46,572 nt of DNA from contig CAZXVH010000028.1 of assembly GCA_964643965.1 (NCBI GenBank), positions 1 through 46,572 of the forward strand, given 5' to 3'. This DNA comes from GCA-2746795 sp964643965 (GTDB lineage Bacteria; Chloroflexota; Anaerolineae; Promineifilales; Promineifilaceae). Positions 24,532-33,123 of the stretch are shown one piece after another. A program made the translations under genes and the position numbers. The notes under the pieces were generated by a model. It made no database searches. It saw only the letters and a program-made list of their open reading frames with translations, and was not told where the DNA came from. Each line of letters opens with the position of its first letter. Positions within the stretch are counted from its first letter, which is position 1.

Positions 24532-25329
24532 ATGAGTGACATAATTGCAACCCCTGAGGTGGAAGCCCCAGTACAAACGACACCAACGAGCTTGAATGAG
24601 TTAGAACGAAAAATGAAGCTTCAGGGTGTTGTTAAGCGTCTGGAACTATATGGCGCGTTTATTGATGTGGGCGTGGGCGTTGATGGCCTGATCCATATTT
24701 CAAAATTAGGCACGGAGCATGTTAACCGTGTCGCCGATGTGTTAAGCGTTGGCGAAGAAGTGACCGTATGGGTTGATAAAGTTGACCCGGAAAAAAATCA
24801 ACTGATGTTGACTATGATCGAGCCGTTGGGGGTGGAGTGGAAAGATCTGCAAGAAGGCCAGGTTTACACCGGAACCATCACCCGGCTGGAAACGTTTGGC
24901 GCGTTTGTCAATATTGGCGCGGAACGCGAAGGTTTGGTTCACATCAGCGAGTTGAGCCATAGTTATATCAACAATCCCTCTGAAGTCGTCAGCGTGGGTG
25001 ATGAAGTCCAGGTTCAGGTTTTAGGTTTTAGCCGCCGCAAACGGCGCATTGATTTGAGCGTGAAGGCGCTGTTGGAAAAACCGGAACAAGCAAATACGCA
25101 AGCGTATGAAGGCAATGTGCAGAATTTTGCCGCAGAAATTGAAGACGAAGAAGAAAACGAAGGTGACCTGCCCACTGCTATGGAAATAGCCTTACGTCAG
25201 GCGATGGGCAATGATATGCCGACTAAGAGACAGCGCAAACAAGACAAGCGTCGGCGCAATCAAGAAAGAACTCGCCGCCAACAAGATGAACTGTTAAGCC
25301 GCACGTTGTCAGCTCAAATGAGTGACTAA
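24532..25329 (+). CDS. Two-domain S1 RNA-binding protein
   Basis: 265 residues. S1 domain 1 is about 28-96 (LQGVVKRLELYGAFIDVGVG, then DGLIHISKLG) and domain 2 about 105-175 (YTGTITRLETFGAFVNIG, then EGLVHISELS). A final 85-residue tail is acidic and then very basic (KRQRKQDKRRRNQERTRR). Ribosomal protein S1 usually has four to six S1 domains, so this is a short S1-type protein, perhaps a mRNA-binding factor of the ribosome or degradosome. A consensus promoter and AGGAGA ribosome site imply high expression. Codon choice is AT-richer than recA. No exact palindrome copies. Confidence 0.88.
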   Translation: MSDIIATPEVEAPVQTTPTSLNELERKMKLQGVVKRLELYGAFIDVGVGVDGLIHISKLGTEHVNRVADVLSVGEEVTVWVDKVDPEKNQLMLTMIEPLGVEWKDLQEGQVYTGTITRLETFGAFVNIGAEREGLVHISELSHSYINNPSEVVSVGDEVQVQVLGFSRRKRRIDLSVKALLEKPEQANTQAYEGNVQNFAAEIEDEEENEGDLPTAMEIALRQAMGNDMPTKRQRKQDKRRRNQERTRRQQDELLSRTLSAQMSD

Positions 25330-25387
25330 TACGGCAGTGTGGCAGTCAGAATCTTCATCTCTTTTCTCCACTTTCTAATGCTTATTT

Positions 25388-26653
25388 TCAGAAGACTGTC
25401 TCGGGCCAATCTATCATCCAGGCAGTTATCCCCTCACCGGCAGCGAAATGGGTGACGCCTTCCGGCACAATGAGCAGTGCATTGGCCTGCACCAGAGATG
25501 TCATGATGTGCGACCCCTGGCTGCCGGTGGTTTGGGCCACATACGCCCCTTTTTCATCTCGCGCTACCACCGCCCGCACATAACTTTCCCGGCCGTCAGA
25601 ATCAATGGCGTCTAATAAACGAACCGGTATCTGCGGCCGCTCCAATCGGGTATGTCCGGCCATTTTCAGGATAGCCGCCCGGGCAAAGCGTTCAAAAGAA
25701 ACCATGGCGGAGACGGGATTGCCCGGTAAACCGAGGTAAGGAATGCCGGCATATGTGCCATAAGCCAACGGTTTGCCCGGCCGCATACGCACCCGCCAAA
25801 AACCGACCTGCCCCGCTTGTTCCAGCACCGATTTCACTACATCATATGCCCCCACTGACACCCCGGCCGAACTAATAAACAAATCAGCCCCGGCTTCAAT
25901 GCCCATTTGTAGTTTGGTCCGTACATCGGCCTCTGAATCACGGGCAATGCCTAAAAAGAGAGGCACAGCGCCCAGGGCATTTACCTGGCTGGTTTGGGCG
26001 TAGCCATTGCTATTGCGAATTTTACCAGGCTGCAATGTGGCTTCCACCGGCAGCAGTTCATCGCCGGTTGCCAGCACCGCCACCCGCGGCCGGCGCACCA
26101 CCTGCACCTGGCTCACGCCTAACGAAGCCAGCACCCCAATTTCTTGCGGGCGCAGCAGATGCCCTTTGTTCAGCACAATCTGACCTGCTCGAATATCTTC
26201 GCCAATGCCGCGCACATAGTCGCCTGGCTGCACAGCACGGCTAATTTGAATATGGGTGGGTAACGGCCGTTCTGCCTCCCGCCACGATTCATTGGTATCT
26301 TCCACCGGCACGACTGCGTCCGCGCCAGCCGGCAAGGGCGCTCCCGTCATAATACGCACCGCGGCGCCCGGTTCAACGTGACGGGCCAATACATTGCCAG
26401 CAGCCACATCGCCCACCACCGCCAATTGCACCGGTGATTGCTTGCTGGCGCTGCCCACATCAGCCGCTCGCAGGGCATAACCATCCATCGAGGAGTTGGC
26501 AAACGGGGGCAAACTATCCGCTGCCACCACCGGCTGCGCCAAGACACGACCCAACGCCTCTAAAATCGGCGTTTCTTCTGCCGGCAGCACTGAAACGCCC
26601 GCCAACACAATTTGCAGCGCTTCAGCAACCGTTAGATATTCTTTATTTGACAT
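25388..26653 (-). CDS. moeA: Molybdopterin molybdenumtransferase MoeA
   Basis: Inserts molybdate into adenylated molybdopterin, the last common step of Mo-cofactor synthesis. 421 residues: NSSMDGYALRAADV (domain I/II start, the conserved DGYA), GTGAPLPAGADAVVP-like motif in MTGAPLPAGADAVVPVEDT, the MoCF fold with ATGDELLP, SAGVSVGAYDVVKSVL and GLPGNPVSAMVSFERF, then the C-terminal beta domain. Complete. It is the third gene of a run ricT, HD-domain gene, moeA; its partner mog is 14 kb away at 40.5 kb on the opposite strand. Confidence 0.96.
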   Translation of the reverse strand: MSNKEYLTVAEALQIVLAGVSVLPAEETPILEALGRVLAQPVVAADSLPPFANSSMDGYALRAADVGSASKQSPVQLAVVGDVAAGNVLARHVEPGAAVRIMTGAPLPAGADAVVPVEDTNESWREAERPLPTHIQISRAVQPGDYVRGIGEDIRAGQIVLNKGHLLRPQEIGVLASLGVSQVQVVRRPRVAVLATGDELLPVEATLQPGKIRNSNGYAQTSQVNALGAVPLFLGIARDSEADVRTKLQMGIEAGADLFISSAGVSVGAYDVVKSVLEQAGQVGFWRVRMRPGKPLAYGTYAGIPYLGLPGNPVSAMVSFERFARAAILKMAGHTRLERPQIPVRLLDAIDSDGRESYVRAVVARDEKGAYVAQTTGSQGSHIMTSLVQANALLIVPEGVTHFAAGEGITAWMIDWPETVF

Positions 26654-26684
26654 AAAGCACTCATGGGGTGAAAAATGATCAAGG

Positions 26685-27281
26685 TTAAGCTAAACGGCCG
26701 TCTAATTCCAAGACGGCCGTCTCATTCTGCATCGCCGCCAAAACATGGCCAATATGATCCCATAGCTCCAGCTGCCCATCAAAGCAGACCCGGCTGAAAT
26801 CGGCCGTTACTTCTGCCACATGATCTCGATCCACACCGGCGGCAAAGCGTCGATCCTTCCACTTTTTGCGGATCGACGTCAGCGTCACTTCGCCAATATC
26901 CCGTGACGGCCGCACCAGCGCAGTGGCAATAATCAGACCGGTAATTTCATCACAAGCCAGCAGCGCAAAATCAATCGGCTTTTCTCGCTCGACGCCAGTG
27001 CCTTCCGTGTAATGGGATAAGATGATGCGGATCGTTTCCTCATCCCAGCCCTGGTCACGTAAAATATCCGCGCCCTTGGTGGGATGATGATCCAGGTCTG
27101 GGTGAATCTCCCAGTCAAAATCATGCAGCAGGCCCACCATGCCCCAATAATCGGCGTCAGCGCCCAACTTTTCCGCATACCAACGCATGGCCGCCGACAC
27201 CGCCAACATGTGGCGGCGCAAACCGGCGTCCGCCACATAGTCACAAACCAGCGCCCAGGCTTCGTCTTTCGTTTTTGCCAA
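26685..27281 (-). CDS. HD-domain phosphohydrolase-like protein
   Basis: 198 residues. HD motif in YWGMVGLLHDFDWEIHPDLDHHPTKGADIL (metal ligands H and D about residues 50-51, then H about 62) followed by ETIRIILSHYT. HD proteins of this short type cleave nucleotides or phosphate esters, with the substrate unknown. The start is TTG at 27281, five bases after the ricT stop with AGGAAGGG upstream, so it is translated behind ricT. The C-terminus and the following gap carry tandem GACGGCCGTC-like palindrome variants (26692 to 26720). Confidence 0.82.
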   Translation of the reverse strand: MAKTKDEAWALVCDYVADAGLRRHMLAVSAAMRWYAEKLGADADYWGMVGLLHDFDWEIHPDLDHHPTKGADILRDQGWDEETIRIILSHYTEGTGVEREKPIDFALLACDEITGLIIATALVRPSRDIGEVTLTSIRKKWKDRRFAAGVDRDHVAEVTADFSRVCFDGQLELWDHIGHVLAAMQNETAVLELDGRLA

Positions 27282-27286
27282 AATAG

Positions 27287-28201
27287 CTACCCTTCCTGGG
27301 TATGGCGGCCACAGTCACAGCCCCCGTTCGCCTGGCGGTCACACCCTTTTTCCGCTTTTTCTTGCAGCGCTTTTAGCTCGGCCAACGGTTCGATTTCGTG
27401 CCGGAATACCTCTTTGTACTCATCTTCAATGGAGACCATCACCGAATCACGCAGAACACGCACATCTCGCACTTTGCCCTCGCCATAGGGTGTGCCGATG
27501 CGTTTACCCACTCGAGGCAGGGTTTTCTTAGCTTCCACATACTGCTCAAATTCATAAACCAGGCAGCAGCGCAAACGGCCGCACATACCGGTGATCTCTT
27601 GCGGACTCAAGGAAACGCCCTGCTCTTTCGCCATGCGAATAGAAATGGGGCTGAATTCAGTGAGAAAGGTGGAGCAGCAGCGCGGTGCGCCGCAAGCGCC
27701 AAAACCGCCCATGATTTTAGCCACATCGCGGGGGCCAATGAGACGCATTTCCACCCGGCTGCGCATTTTTTTCTTGAGTTTGTTCTTCAAGGGATTGATG
27801 TCTAGATTTTTGTTTTCGGTGGCGTAATGAAACGTTATCCAGGAGCCATCAAAACTATATTCCGCCTTCACAAATTTGGCGTCTTTTACATTCAGTTCAT
27901 TGGCCGCCTCTCGACAGGTAATTAAGGCGTCCAGTTCTTTGGTCTCCCACACCTGTTTCATCACCAGGTCACGCGGGGTGGCCTTGCGCTGCACATAGCG
28001 CATTCCCTTGCGCCGGTGAACCTCATCTTCAGGCACATAGGCGATGATTTGCCCCAATTGGGTACCGCGCTGCGTTTCGACAATGACATGATCACCGGCC
28101 TCCAGTTCGGCCGGGTCTTTCACTTTGAAGTGGTACAGTTTTCCTAATTTCTGAAAACGTATGCCGACTACGTCGGTTTTTTCTGCGGTATTCGCAGTCA
28201 T
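27287..28201 (-). CDS. ricT: RicT/YaaT-type PSP1-domain Fe-S protein
   Basis: 304 residues. The PSP1 C-terminal-type region (about 60-200) carries the conserved Cys pattern GGFGACGAPRCCSTFL and, 25 residues on, GMCGRLRCCLVYE. In Bacillus this protein (RicT) joins RicA and RicF, binds 4Fe-4S clusters and controls RNase Y-dependent mRNA processing. No ricA or ricF is seen here, so it may act alone in this lineage. A second, unusual Cys cluster ends the protein (GCDRQANGGCDCGRH). GGAGAAA precedes ATG 28201, and a terminator-like hairpin separates it from mrp upstream. Confidence 0.92.
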   Translation of the reverse strand: MTANTAEKTDVVGIRFQKLGKLYHFKVKDPAELEAGDHVIVETQRGTQLGQIIAYVPEDEVHRRKGMRYVQRKATPRDLVMKQVWETKELDALITCREAANELNVKDAKFVKAEYSFDGSWITFHYATENKNLDINPLKNKLKKKMRSRVEMRLIGPRDVAKIMGGFGACGAPRCCSTFLTEFSPISIRMAKEQGVSLSPQEITGMCGRLRCCLVYEFEQYVEAKKTLPRVGKRIGTPYGEGKVRDVRVLRDSVMVSIEDEYKEVFRHEIEPLAELKALQEKAEKGCDRQANGGCDCGRHTQEG

Positions 28202-28235
28202 AAAGTTTCTCCAAACCTGTATCAGGTATCTGTTT

Positions 28236-28268
28236 TAATAAAAAGCCAGCCCCATACGGAGCTGGCTT
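28236..28268 (-). terminator. Intrinsic terminator after mrp
   Basis: On the minus strand, AGCCAGC(T)CC, loop, GG(G)GCTGGCT then TTTTTATT. The stem is 7 bp plus partial extension, followed by a T-tract. It lies between the mrp stop and the ricT start, ending the nuo-mrp transcript. Confidence 0.8.
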
Positions 28269-28328
28269 CCCCAAGCTACTATTTTACAGTATAACGGCCG
28301 TCATCAGCCAAAAGCCTCATTTACTGTT

Positions 28329-28361
28329 AGAAGTTCAACTTCTCAAAGAAGTTGAACTTCT
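28329..28361. repeat. Intergenic palindrome, copy 1 (AGAAGTT/AACTTCT family)
   Basis: AGAAGTTCAACTTCT, loop CAA, AGAAGTTGAACTTCT: a perfect 15-bp stem in which each arm is itself an odd palindrome. A second copy lies at 30269-30302. It stands between mrp and the terminator upstream of ricT. Confidence 0.9.
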
Positions 28362-28371
28362 GGCGCAGACG

Positions 28372-29436
28372 CTACCCAATCATCTCAATCGGGATAAAGT
28401 TAGCATCCTTGCTGCCCAAATTCAGCACACTTACCCGGGCCGCCACACCCCTGGCCACCTGGCGCATAGCAATCGCTGCCGGCGAATCGGGATCAGACAC
28501 CACAATCGGCTCACCAGAATCACCACCCACACGCACTCTGGCTTCCAACGGAATCGTGCCCAGGTAATGCACCTCATACTCATCGGCCAATTTCTGACCG
28601 CCGCCCGTACCAAAAAACTCGCCGCTCATATTTTCCAGAACGCCGATTATGGGCACATCCAGTTTCTCAAACATCTTCAAGCCGCGTAAGGCATCAGAGG
28701 CAGCCACCTGCATGGGCTGGGTCACAATGACCGTACCCGTCAGCGGCAGCACTTGGGCCAGGGTCAACTGGGCATCGCCCGTGCCCGGCGGCAGATCGAT
28801 CACCAGGTAATCCAAATCACCCCAGGCCACATCCGTGAGCAACTGCTGGATGGCGCCATGCAGCATCGGCCCGCGCCAGATAAGCGGCTGGTCTGGTTTC
28901 ACCATAAAGGCCATGGAGATGAATTTAACGCCATAACGCTCTGCCGGAATCATTTTGCGATCTTGGGGAGAGGGCATCTTGTCTATGCCCATCATCATAG
29001 GCACGTTTGGCCCCAAAATGTCGGCGTCCAACAAGCCCACTTTGGCCCCTTCTTGGGCCAGGGCAATGGCCAGGTTCACGGAAATGGTGGTTTTGCCCAC
29101 CCCCCCTTTCCCGCTGGAAACCGCAATGGTATTACGGAAATTTTGGCCGATCTGGTTGCCGATGCGTTTATCGGTGGGCACATTGGCGTCCCAATTCACG
29201 GTAACGCTGCCCAAGCCGGGAAGCCGCGCCAGGGCCGCCCGGCAATCTTGTTCCATTTTGCCTTTCAGAGGGCAGGCGGGCGTGGTCAGCATGATGGTAA
29301 AGCTGACATTGTTACCTTCCAATTTGAGGTTGCGAATCATGTTGAGTGAAACCAGGTCGCGGTGCAACTCTGGTTCTATGACGGTGGCCAAAGCGGCCAT
29401 TACCGCCTGATCTGTAATTTGATTATTTTGACTCAT
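28372..29436 (-). CDS. mrp: Mrp/ApbC-type Fe-S cluster carrier ATPase (lacks CxxC)
   Basis: 354 residues. An N-terminal MIP18/DUF59 domain (about 8-85, with TPACPLK) is followed by the deviant Walker A ATPase SSGKGGVGKTTISVNLAIAL (about 105), LLDADILGPNVPMMMG, DLPPGTGDAQLTL and VTQPMQVAASDALRG. Mrp/ApbC proteins bind and transfer Fe-S clusters, usually by a CxxC after the ENMS motif. Here the text runs ENMSGEFFGTGGGQKLADEY with no CxxC, as I recall also for some actinobacterial Mrp proteins. Position next to complex I genes fits Fe-S maturation. A cluster-holding role would need other ligands, perhaps the DUF59 Cys. Confidence 0.93.
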   Translation of the reverse strand: MSQNNQITDQAVMAALATVIEPELHRDLVSLNMIRNLKLEGNNVSFTIMLTTPACPLKGKMEQDCRAALARLPGLGSVTVNWDANVPTDKRIGNQIGQNFRNTIAVSSGKGGVGKTTISVNLAIALAQEGAKVGLLDADILGPNVPMMMGIDKMPSPQDRKMIPAERYGVKFISMAFMVKPDQPLIWRGPMLHGAIQQLLTDVAWGDLDYLVIDLPPGTGDAQLTLAQVLPLTGTVIVTQPMQVAASDALRGLKMFEKLDVPIIGVLENMSGEFFGTGGGQKLADEYEVHYLGTIPLEARVRVGGDSGEPIVVSDPDSPAAIAMRQVARGVAARVSVLNLGSKDANFIPIEMIG

Positions 29437-29462
29437 TTTTCATCCTGTCTATGAAGATAAAG

Positions 29463-29495
29463 AGGGACTGGAAGAGTTTGCCGCTCCCAGTCCCT
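29463..29495 (-). terminator. Hairpin between nuoI and mrp
   Basis: AGGGACTGG (29463-29471) with CCAGTCCCT (29487-29495), loop 15 bases; on the minus strand it is followed by CTTTATCTTC. It could partly end the nuo transcript before mrp. Confidence 0.6.
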
Positions 29496-29550
29496 TGAAA
29501 TAGTAGGGTTTACGAAAGGCCGCGTAACGGCCGTTTCTCAATGGGTAAGG

Positions 29551-30246
29551 TTAATAATATTCGCCCCGGTAATACAACTGCCGCAGCTTCGCTTCTTCAA
29601 TACGCGCTTCCTGGTCTTCCGCCTCCGCCTCACCCTTTTTACGCCTTTTGCCCTTGGCTTGTTCGGCAAAATCACGGGCGACCGCTTCCGCTTCCGCTTT
29701 TTTAGGCGCAATCTCTCGCCAATAACTGAGTGGTTTACTTAAGCGGGCCTTGTCATGAATATGGGCAGTGGTGCGGTCATAACTGGCTAACTCATAATCA
29801 TGATCCATCTTAATGGCGTCAAAGGGGCAAAACTCAGCGCATAAACCACAATTCATACAAATGTCGATGTCGATGAAGAATTGCTCCGGCTCTGGCTTGG
29901 GACGGCCGTTTGGCAGCTTGCCGCGTTCAATCCAAATACATTGCGGTGGGCATACCTTGGCGCAAATACCACAAGAGGTACACCAATCATGGCCCCATTG
30001 TTGTCCTGGCGGCGGATCATCCGTCACCAAAAAAGGCATAAAACGAAAACGTTCCGGCACGGCCAGCTTCTCTTCTGGGTAAAAGACGGTGACAACGCCC
30101 CTCCCTTTTAAGCTCTGCCGCACCGCCAAGGCTTCATCATTATAATAACGGCCGCCGCGCCCCATCCAGTAAATATCATCGAGGTAACTATCCATAAAAT
30201 GCTTGATAGTGACGCCCAATCCTCTTATCAATCCAATTCCGTACAT
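29551..30246 (-). CDS. nuoI: NADH-quinone oxidoreductase subunit I
   Basis: 231 residues. Two 4Fe-4S motifs of the NuoI type: CTSCGICAKVCPPQCI and CMNCGLCAEFCPFDAI. They carry electrons (N6a/N6b) toward quinone in complex I. The N-terminus (GLIRGLGVTIKHFMD) is the usual membrane-facing helix. A charged, Lys/Glu/Ala-rich C-terminal tail of about 60 residues is an addition. It follows nuoCD directly, without nuoE/F/G/H, so the remaining subunits must lie elsewhere. It ends near a palindrome copy (29526). Confidence 0.95.
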   Translation of the reverse strand: MYGIGLIRGLGVTIKHFMDSYLDDIYWMGRGGRYYNDEALAVRQSLKGRGVVTVFYPEEKLAVPERFRFMPFLVTDDPPPGQQWGHDWCTSCGICAKVCPPQCIWIERGKLPNGRPKPEPEQFFIDIDICMNCGLCAEFCPFDAIKMDHDYELASYDRTTAHIHDKARLSKPLSYWREIAPKKAEAEAVARDFAEQAKGKRRKKGEAEAEDQEARIEEAKLRQLYYRGEYY

Positions 30247-30268
30247 TATACTCTCCGCAATTAGCCAG

Positions 30269-30302
30269 AGAAATTCAACTTCTTTTGAGAAGTTGAACTT
30301 CT
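30269..30302. repeat. Intergenic palindrome, copy 2 (AGAAGTT/AACTTCT family)
   Basis: AGAAATTCAACTTCT, loop TTTG, AGAAGTTGAACTTCT: the same repeat as at 28329, with one mismatch in the left arm. It sits between nuoCD and nuoI, 4 bases after the nuoCD stop. Confidence 0.9.
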
Positions 30303-30306
30303 AAAC

Positions 30307-32124
30307 TTACCGATCTACTTCACCCAAAACAATATCAATACTGCCTAAAATAGCCACCACATCCGCAATTTTATGACCCTGGCTCATTTTGCCCAGGGTG
30401 GTTAAGTTAATAAAAGAGGTCGCCCGCACATGATAGCGTTCCGGGTTGGCGCTGCGCCGTTTAGCGGTCACATAATAGCCTAGTTCACCTTTCGGGTTCT
30501 CCACACGACCATACGCTTCACCCGCTCGCGGTATACGAACGGCGTATTGAGGCTTGCCATTGAAAACCGGCTGGCCAGTGGTGGCTTGCAAATGGGGCAG
30601 CACTTGTTTAATGATGCGAATACTCTGCCACATCTCTGCCAGGCGTACCCGATAACGGTCGTAAATGTCACCGTTATAAAAAACGGGTACATCAAAATCT
30701 AGTTGATCATAATAAGAATACGGCTCAGCGCGGCGCACATCATAGTTGACGCCGCTGGCGCGTAACATGGGGCCGGCCATGCTGTAGGCAATGGCGTCCT
30801 CACGAGATAAGAAGCCGACGCCAATGCTGCGGGCGCGGACAATCTCGTTAAAGGTCATTAACTGATCAGCCTGCTCCAGGGCGGCCGGCAGCCGTTCATT
30901 CACCAGTTCCTCCAGAAAAGCCATCACCGGTTGCCCCCGCACGTCATCTGGCAAATCATAAGCCAGGCCGCCAAAACGCATATAATTGCACATCATGCGC
31001 GAACCAGCGGTGGCTTCAAAAAGGTCAAGGATCAATTCTCGTTCAATATAGAAGTAGAGCATGGGTGTTTGCAAGGCGCCCAAATCGTTTAATAAAAAGC
31101 CCAAAGCCCACAGATGATTACAAATGCGGGTTAACTCTACCATCAATATGCGAATCCACTCCACCCGCTCGGGCACGTCCAGGTCCATCAACTGCTCTAC
31201 GGCCAAGACATAGCCGTGATTGTTGCCCATGGAGCTGAGGTAATCGAGCCGATCCGTATAGGGAATATTGCCCAAGAAGGTATTACGCTCACCGATCTTC
31301 TCATGGTTCCGATGCAGGTAGCCCATCACCGGTTTTAAATCGACGATAGTTTCCCCATCCAGGGTAACAACCATGCGGAACACGCCATGGGTGGAGGGAT
31401 GCTGCGGCCCGATGTTGACGGTTAGCTTGTCAGTTTTCATATGGGTGGAAACGTCTAGGGAATGCATTTGATCGGCGTTGAGGATGCTGTAGACATCTGT
31501 CTCCACATCAAATTCTTCCCCGGTGGGAACCCAGCCAGGTGGGTACTGCACATTTTTACCGTAGGGATTTTCTTCCTCAGCGCGATGTACCACGGAACCG
31601 CCTGGCCAGCGGTTGCCAAACGGCTTTGATTCTTCTTCAAAGAAGGGTTCTCGCCAATCTTTGCGCAGAGGATGCCCATGAAAGCCATCCCAGGTAAGGA
31701 TGCGGCGCAAATCGGGATGACCTTCAAAGCGAATGCCGTACATGTCCCACGCTTCTCGTTCCTGAAAATCAGCGCCCGGCCAAATGGGCGTTAAGGAGGG
31801 GATAACGGGATCGTCGCGGTCTACCTGCACGTGCAAGACGACGGCGCTGCCTCCTTTGTCTATGCTGTAGGTGTGGTATACGGTTTCTAATTTATTGTCT
31901 TCAATTTGGTCTACGCCGGTGACGCTGGATAAATAGTCAAAGCCCAATTCGGTTTTTAAGGTCTGGGCTACTTCTGTTAACAAGTCGGCGTCAACCATGA
32001 GGCCGCTGTAACCTTCACGAGGATCGTCTACGACGCCTTCGGGAAATTTTTCTTTAAGACGACTAATGGCGTCGCTAACGGGATCGACAACGATATCAGG
32101 GGCTTCTACTTGTGCTTCGCTCAT
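30307..32124 (-). CDS. nuoCD: Fused NADH-quinone oxidoreductase subunit CD
   Basis: 605 residues. NuoC part about 1-200 (WPGADFQEREAWDMYGIRFEGHPDLRRIL is the 30-kDa signature) and NuoD part about 225-605 (NIGPQHPSTHGVFRM and VMGYLHRNHEKIGE are the 49-kDa signatures; the final TLGKMSQGHKIADVVAILGSIDIVLGEVDR is the conserved terminus). NuoD forms the quinone-site floor. The fused form occurs in several lineages. ATG 32124 is preferred because GGAAGGAAAA precedes it; an in-frame ATG at 32139 abuts the nuoB stop. Confidence 0.96.
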   Translation of the reverse strand: MSEAQVEAPDIVVDPVSDAISRLKEKFPEGVVDDPREGYSGLMVDADLLTEVAQTLKTELGFDYLSSVTGVDQIEDNKLETVYHTYSIDKGGSAVVLHVQVDRDDPVIPSLTPIWPGADFQEREAWDMYGIRFEGHPDLRRILTWDGFHGHPLRKDWREPFFEEESKPFGNRWPGGSVVHRAEEENPYGKNVQYPPGWVPTGEEFDVETDVYSILNADQMHSLDVSTHMKTDKLTVNIGPQHPSTHGVFRMVVTLDGETIVDLKPVMGYLHRNHEKIGERNTFLGNIPYTDRLDYLSSMGNNHGYVLAVEQLMDLDVPERVEWIRILMVELTRICNHLWALGFLLNDLGALQTPMLYFYIERELILDLFEATAGSRMMCNYMRFGGLAYDLPDDVRGQPVMAFLEELVNERLPAALEQADQLMTFNEIVRARSIGVGFLSREDAIAYSMAGPMLRASGVNYDVRRAEPYSYYDQLDFDVPVFYNGDIYDRYRVRLAEMWQSIRIIKQVLPHLQATTGQPVFNGKPQYAVRIPRAGEAYGRVENPKGELGYYVTAKRRSANPERYHVRATSFINLTTLGKMSQGHKIADVVAILGSIDIVLGEVDR

Positions 32125-32139
32125 GGGTTTTCCTTCCAC

Positions 32140-32820
32140 TTAATTAACGGCCGTTTCTACTTCACCGTTTTCTTTTACCACTTCTTGTGCCTTGGCCGCT
32201 TCGCGCTTAATCACATCTATCTGGCGCACATCCACCAAATCTGGGCCTAAAACAGGAATGGGAACCATGCCGGCCGCTGGATCATCTTTACGATACCAGG
32301 GCGCAGTGGCAATGGACTCCTGATCGATTTTTTCCTGAAGGGCAATGAGGCCGTTGATCAATGCCTGTGGGGTTGGTGGGCAACCGGGCACATACACATC
32401 GACGGGCAGGAACTTGTCAATGCCGTCTACCACGGTATAGCCTTCTTTAAAGGGACCGCCGCCTGAAGCGCAAGCGCCCATGCTCAGGACATAACGCGGT
32501 TCCGGCATCTGGTTGTACAGGCGTACAATCGTGGGAACCATCTTTTTAGTGACGGTCCCCGATACAATCATCAGATCAGCCTGGCGCGGCGTAGCCCGGA
32601 AAACTTCCATGCCAAAACGAGCCAGATCATAGCGGCTGGAAGCGGTGCAAATCATTTCGATAGCACAGCAAGCCAGGCCAAAGACCATCGGCCAAACTGA
32701 ATTTCTCCTGGCCCAGTTATAGGTGGGATCAAGCAGTTTGGCGATATTGGTGATAAATATATTGTTTTGTAATTCCTCGGGAACGGCAACATCAGCTGCG
32801 CCGGTTTGGGGTGTGGTCAT
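32140..32820 (-). CDS. nuoB: NADH-quinone oxidoreductase subunit B
   Basis: 226 residues. The N2 cluster ligands are present: GLACCAIEM, GACASGGG and PGCPPTP. N2 passes electrons to quinone. ATG 32820 is chosen because AGGAGG is 9 bases upstream and the codon overlaps the stop of the IscX-like gene as ATGA; a start at 32844 would run through the ribosome site. The tail residues (EVETAVN) carry the palindrome at 32146, directly at the end of the gene. Confidence 0.96.
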   Translation of the reverse strand: MTTPQTGAADVAVPEELQNNIFITNIAKLLDPTYNWARRNSVWPMVFGLACCAIEMICTASSRYDLARFGMEVFRATPRQADLMIVSGTVTKKMVPTIVRLYNQMPEPRYVLSMGACASGGGPFKEGYTVVDGIDKFLPVDVYVPGCPPTPQALINGLIALQEKIDQESIATAPWYRKDDPAAGMVPIPVLGPDLVDVRQIDVIKREAAKAQEVVKENGEVETAVN

Positions 32821-33035
32821 AAATTGGATGCCTCCTCGTACCATAGGATTTGAATGTCCATCAGTATGCGCTCAGTGACGATAGTGGGGTCGTCAGAAAA
32901 TCCAGGTAACTGCTCAATCATCTCTGCCATTTCGTTTAGGCCCGTCTCTTCTGGGGAAACCTGTGGATAGTAGTCAAGCAGGGCCATCACGATGGCATAG
33001 GCAGCGTCCCAAAACAATTCGGGAACGTCTTTCAT
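32817..33035 (-). CDS. iscX: IscX-like Fe-S assembly adaptor
   Basis: 72 residues matching IscX in size and pattern: an N-terminal FWDAAYAIVMALLDYYPQVSPEE (IscX: W-D-IA-L-YP-vdP), then LNEMAEMIEQLPGFSDDP and a C-terminal ERILMDIQILWYEEA (IscX: E-IL-I---W-EE). In E. coli IscX is a frataxin-like regulator of the IscS desulfurase. Here it overlaps nuoB by four bases, tying cluster assembly to complex I production. No iscS or iscU nearby. Length is slightly above the usual 66. Weak ribosome site (GTGAGAG). First gene of the nuo transcript. Confidence 0.75.
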   Translation of the reverse strand: MKDVPELFWDAAYAIVMALLDYYPQVSPEETGLNEMAEMIEQLPGFSDDPTIVTERILMDIQILWYEEASNL

Positions 33036-33123
33036 GGCTGTTTACTCTCACCTGGAAAAGTTGAACCTGTGTTTTCCATTTTGAAAATGGGGTAAAAAGT
33101 TGTTTATGCGATTTTTCACAATT

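Noticed and set aside
28753..29349. 198-codon plus-strand frame opposite mrp
   Set aside because: Antisense to a clear ATPase gene; rich in His and Gly with no coherent fold.
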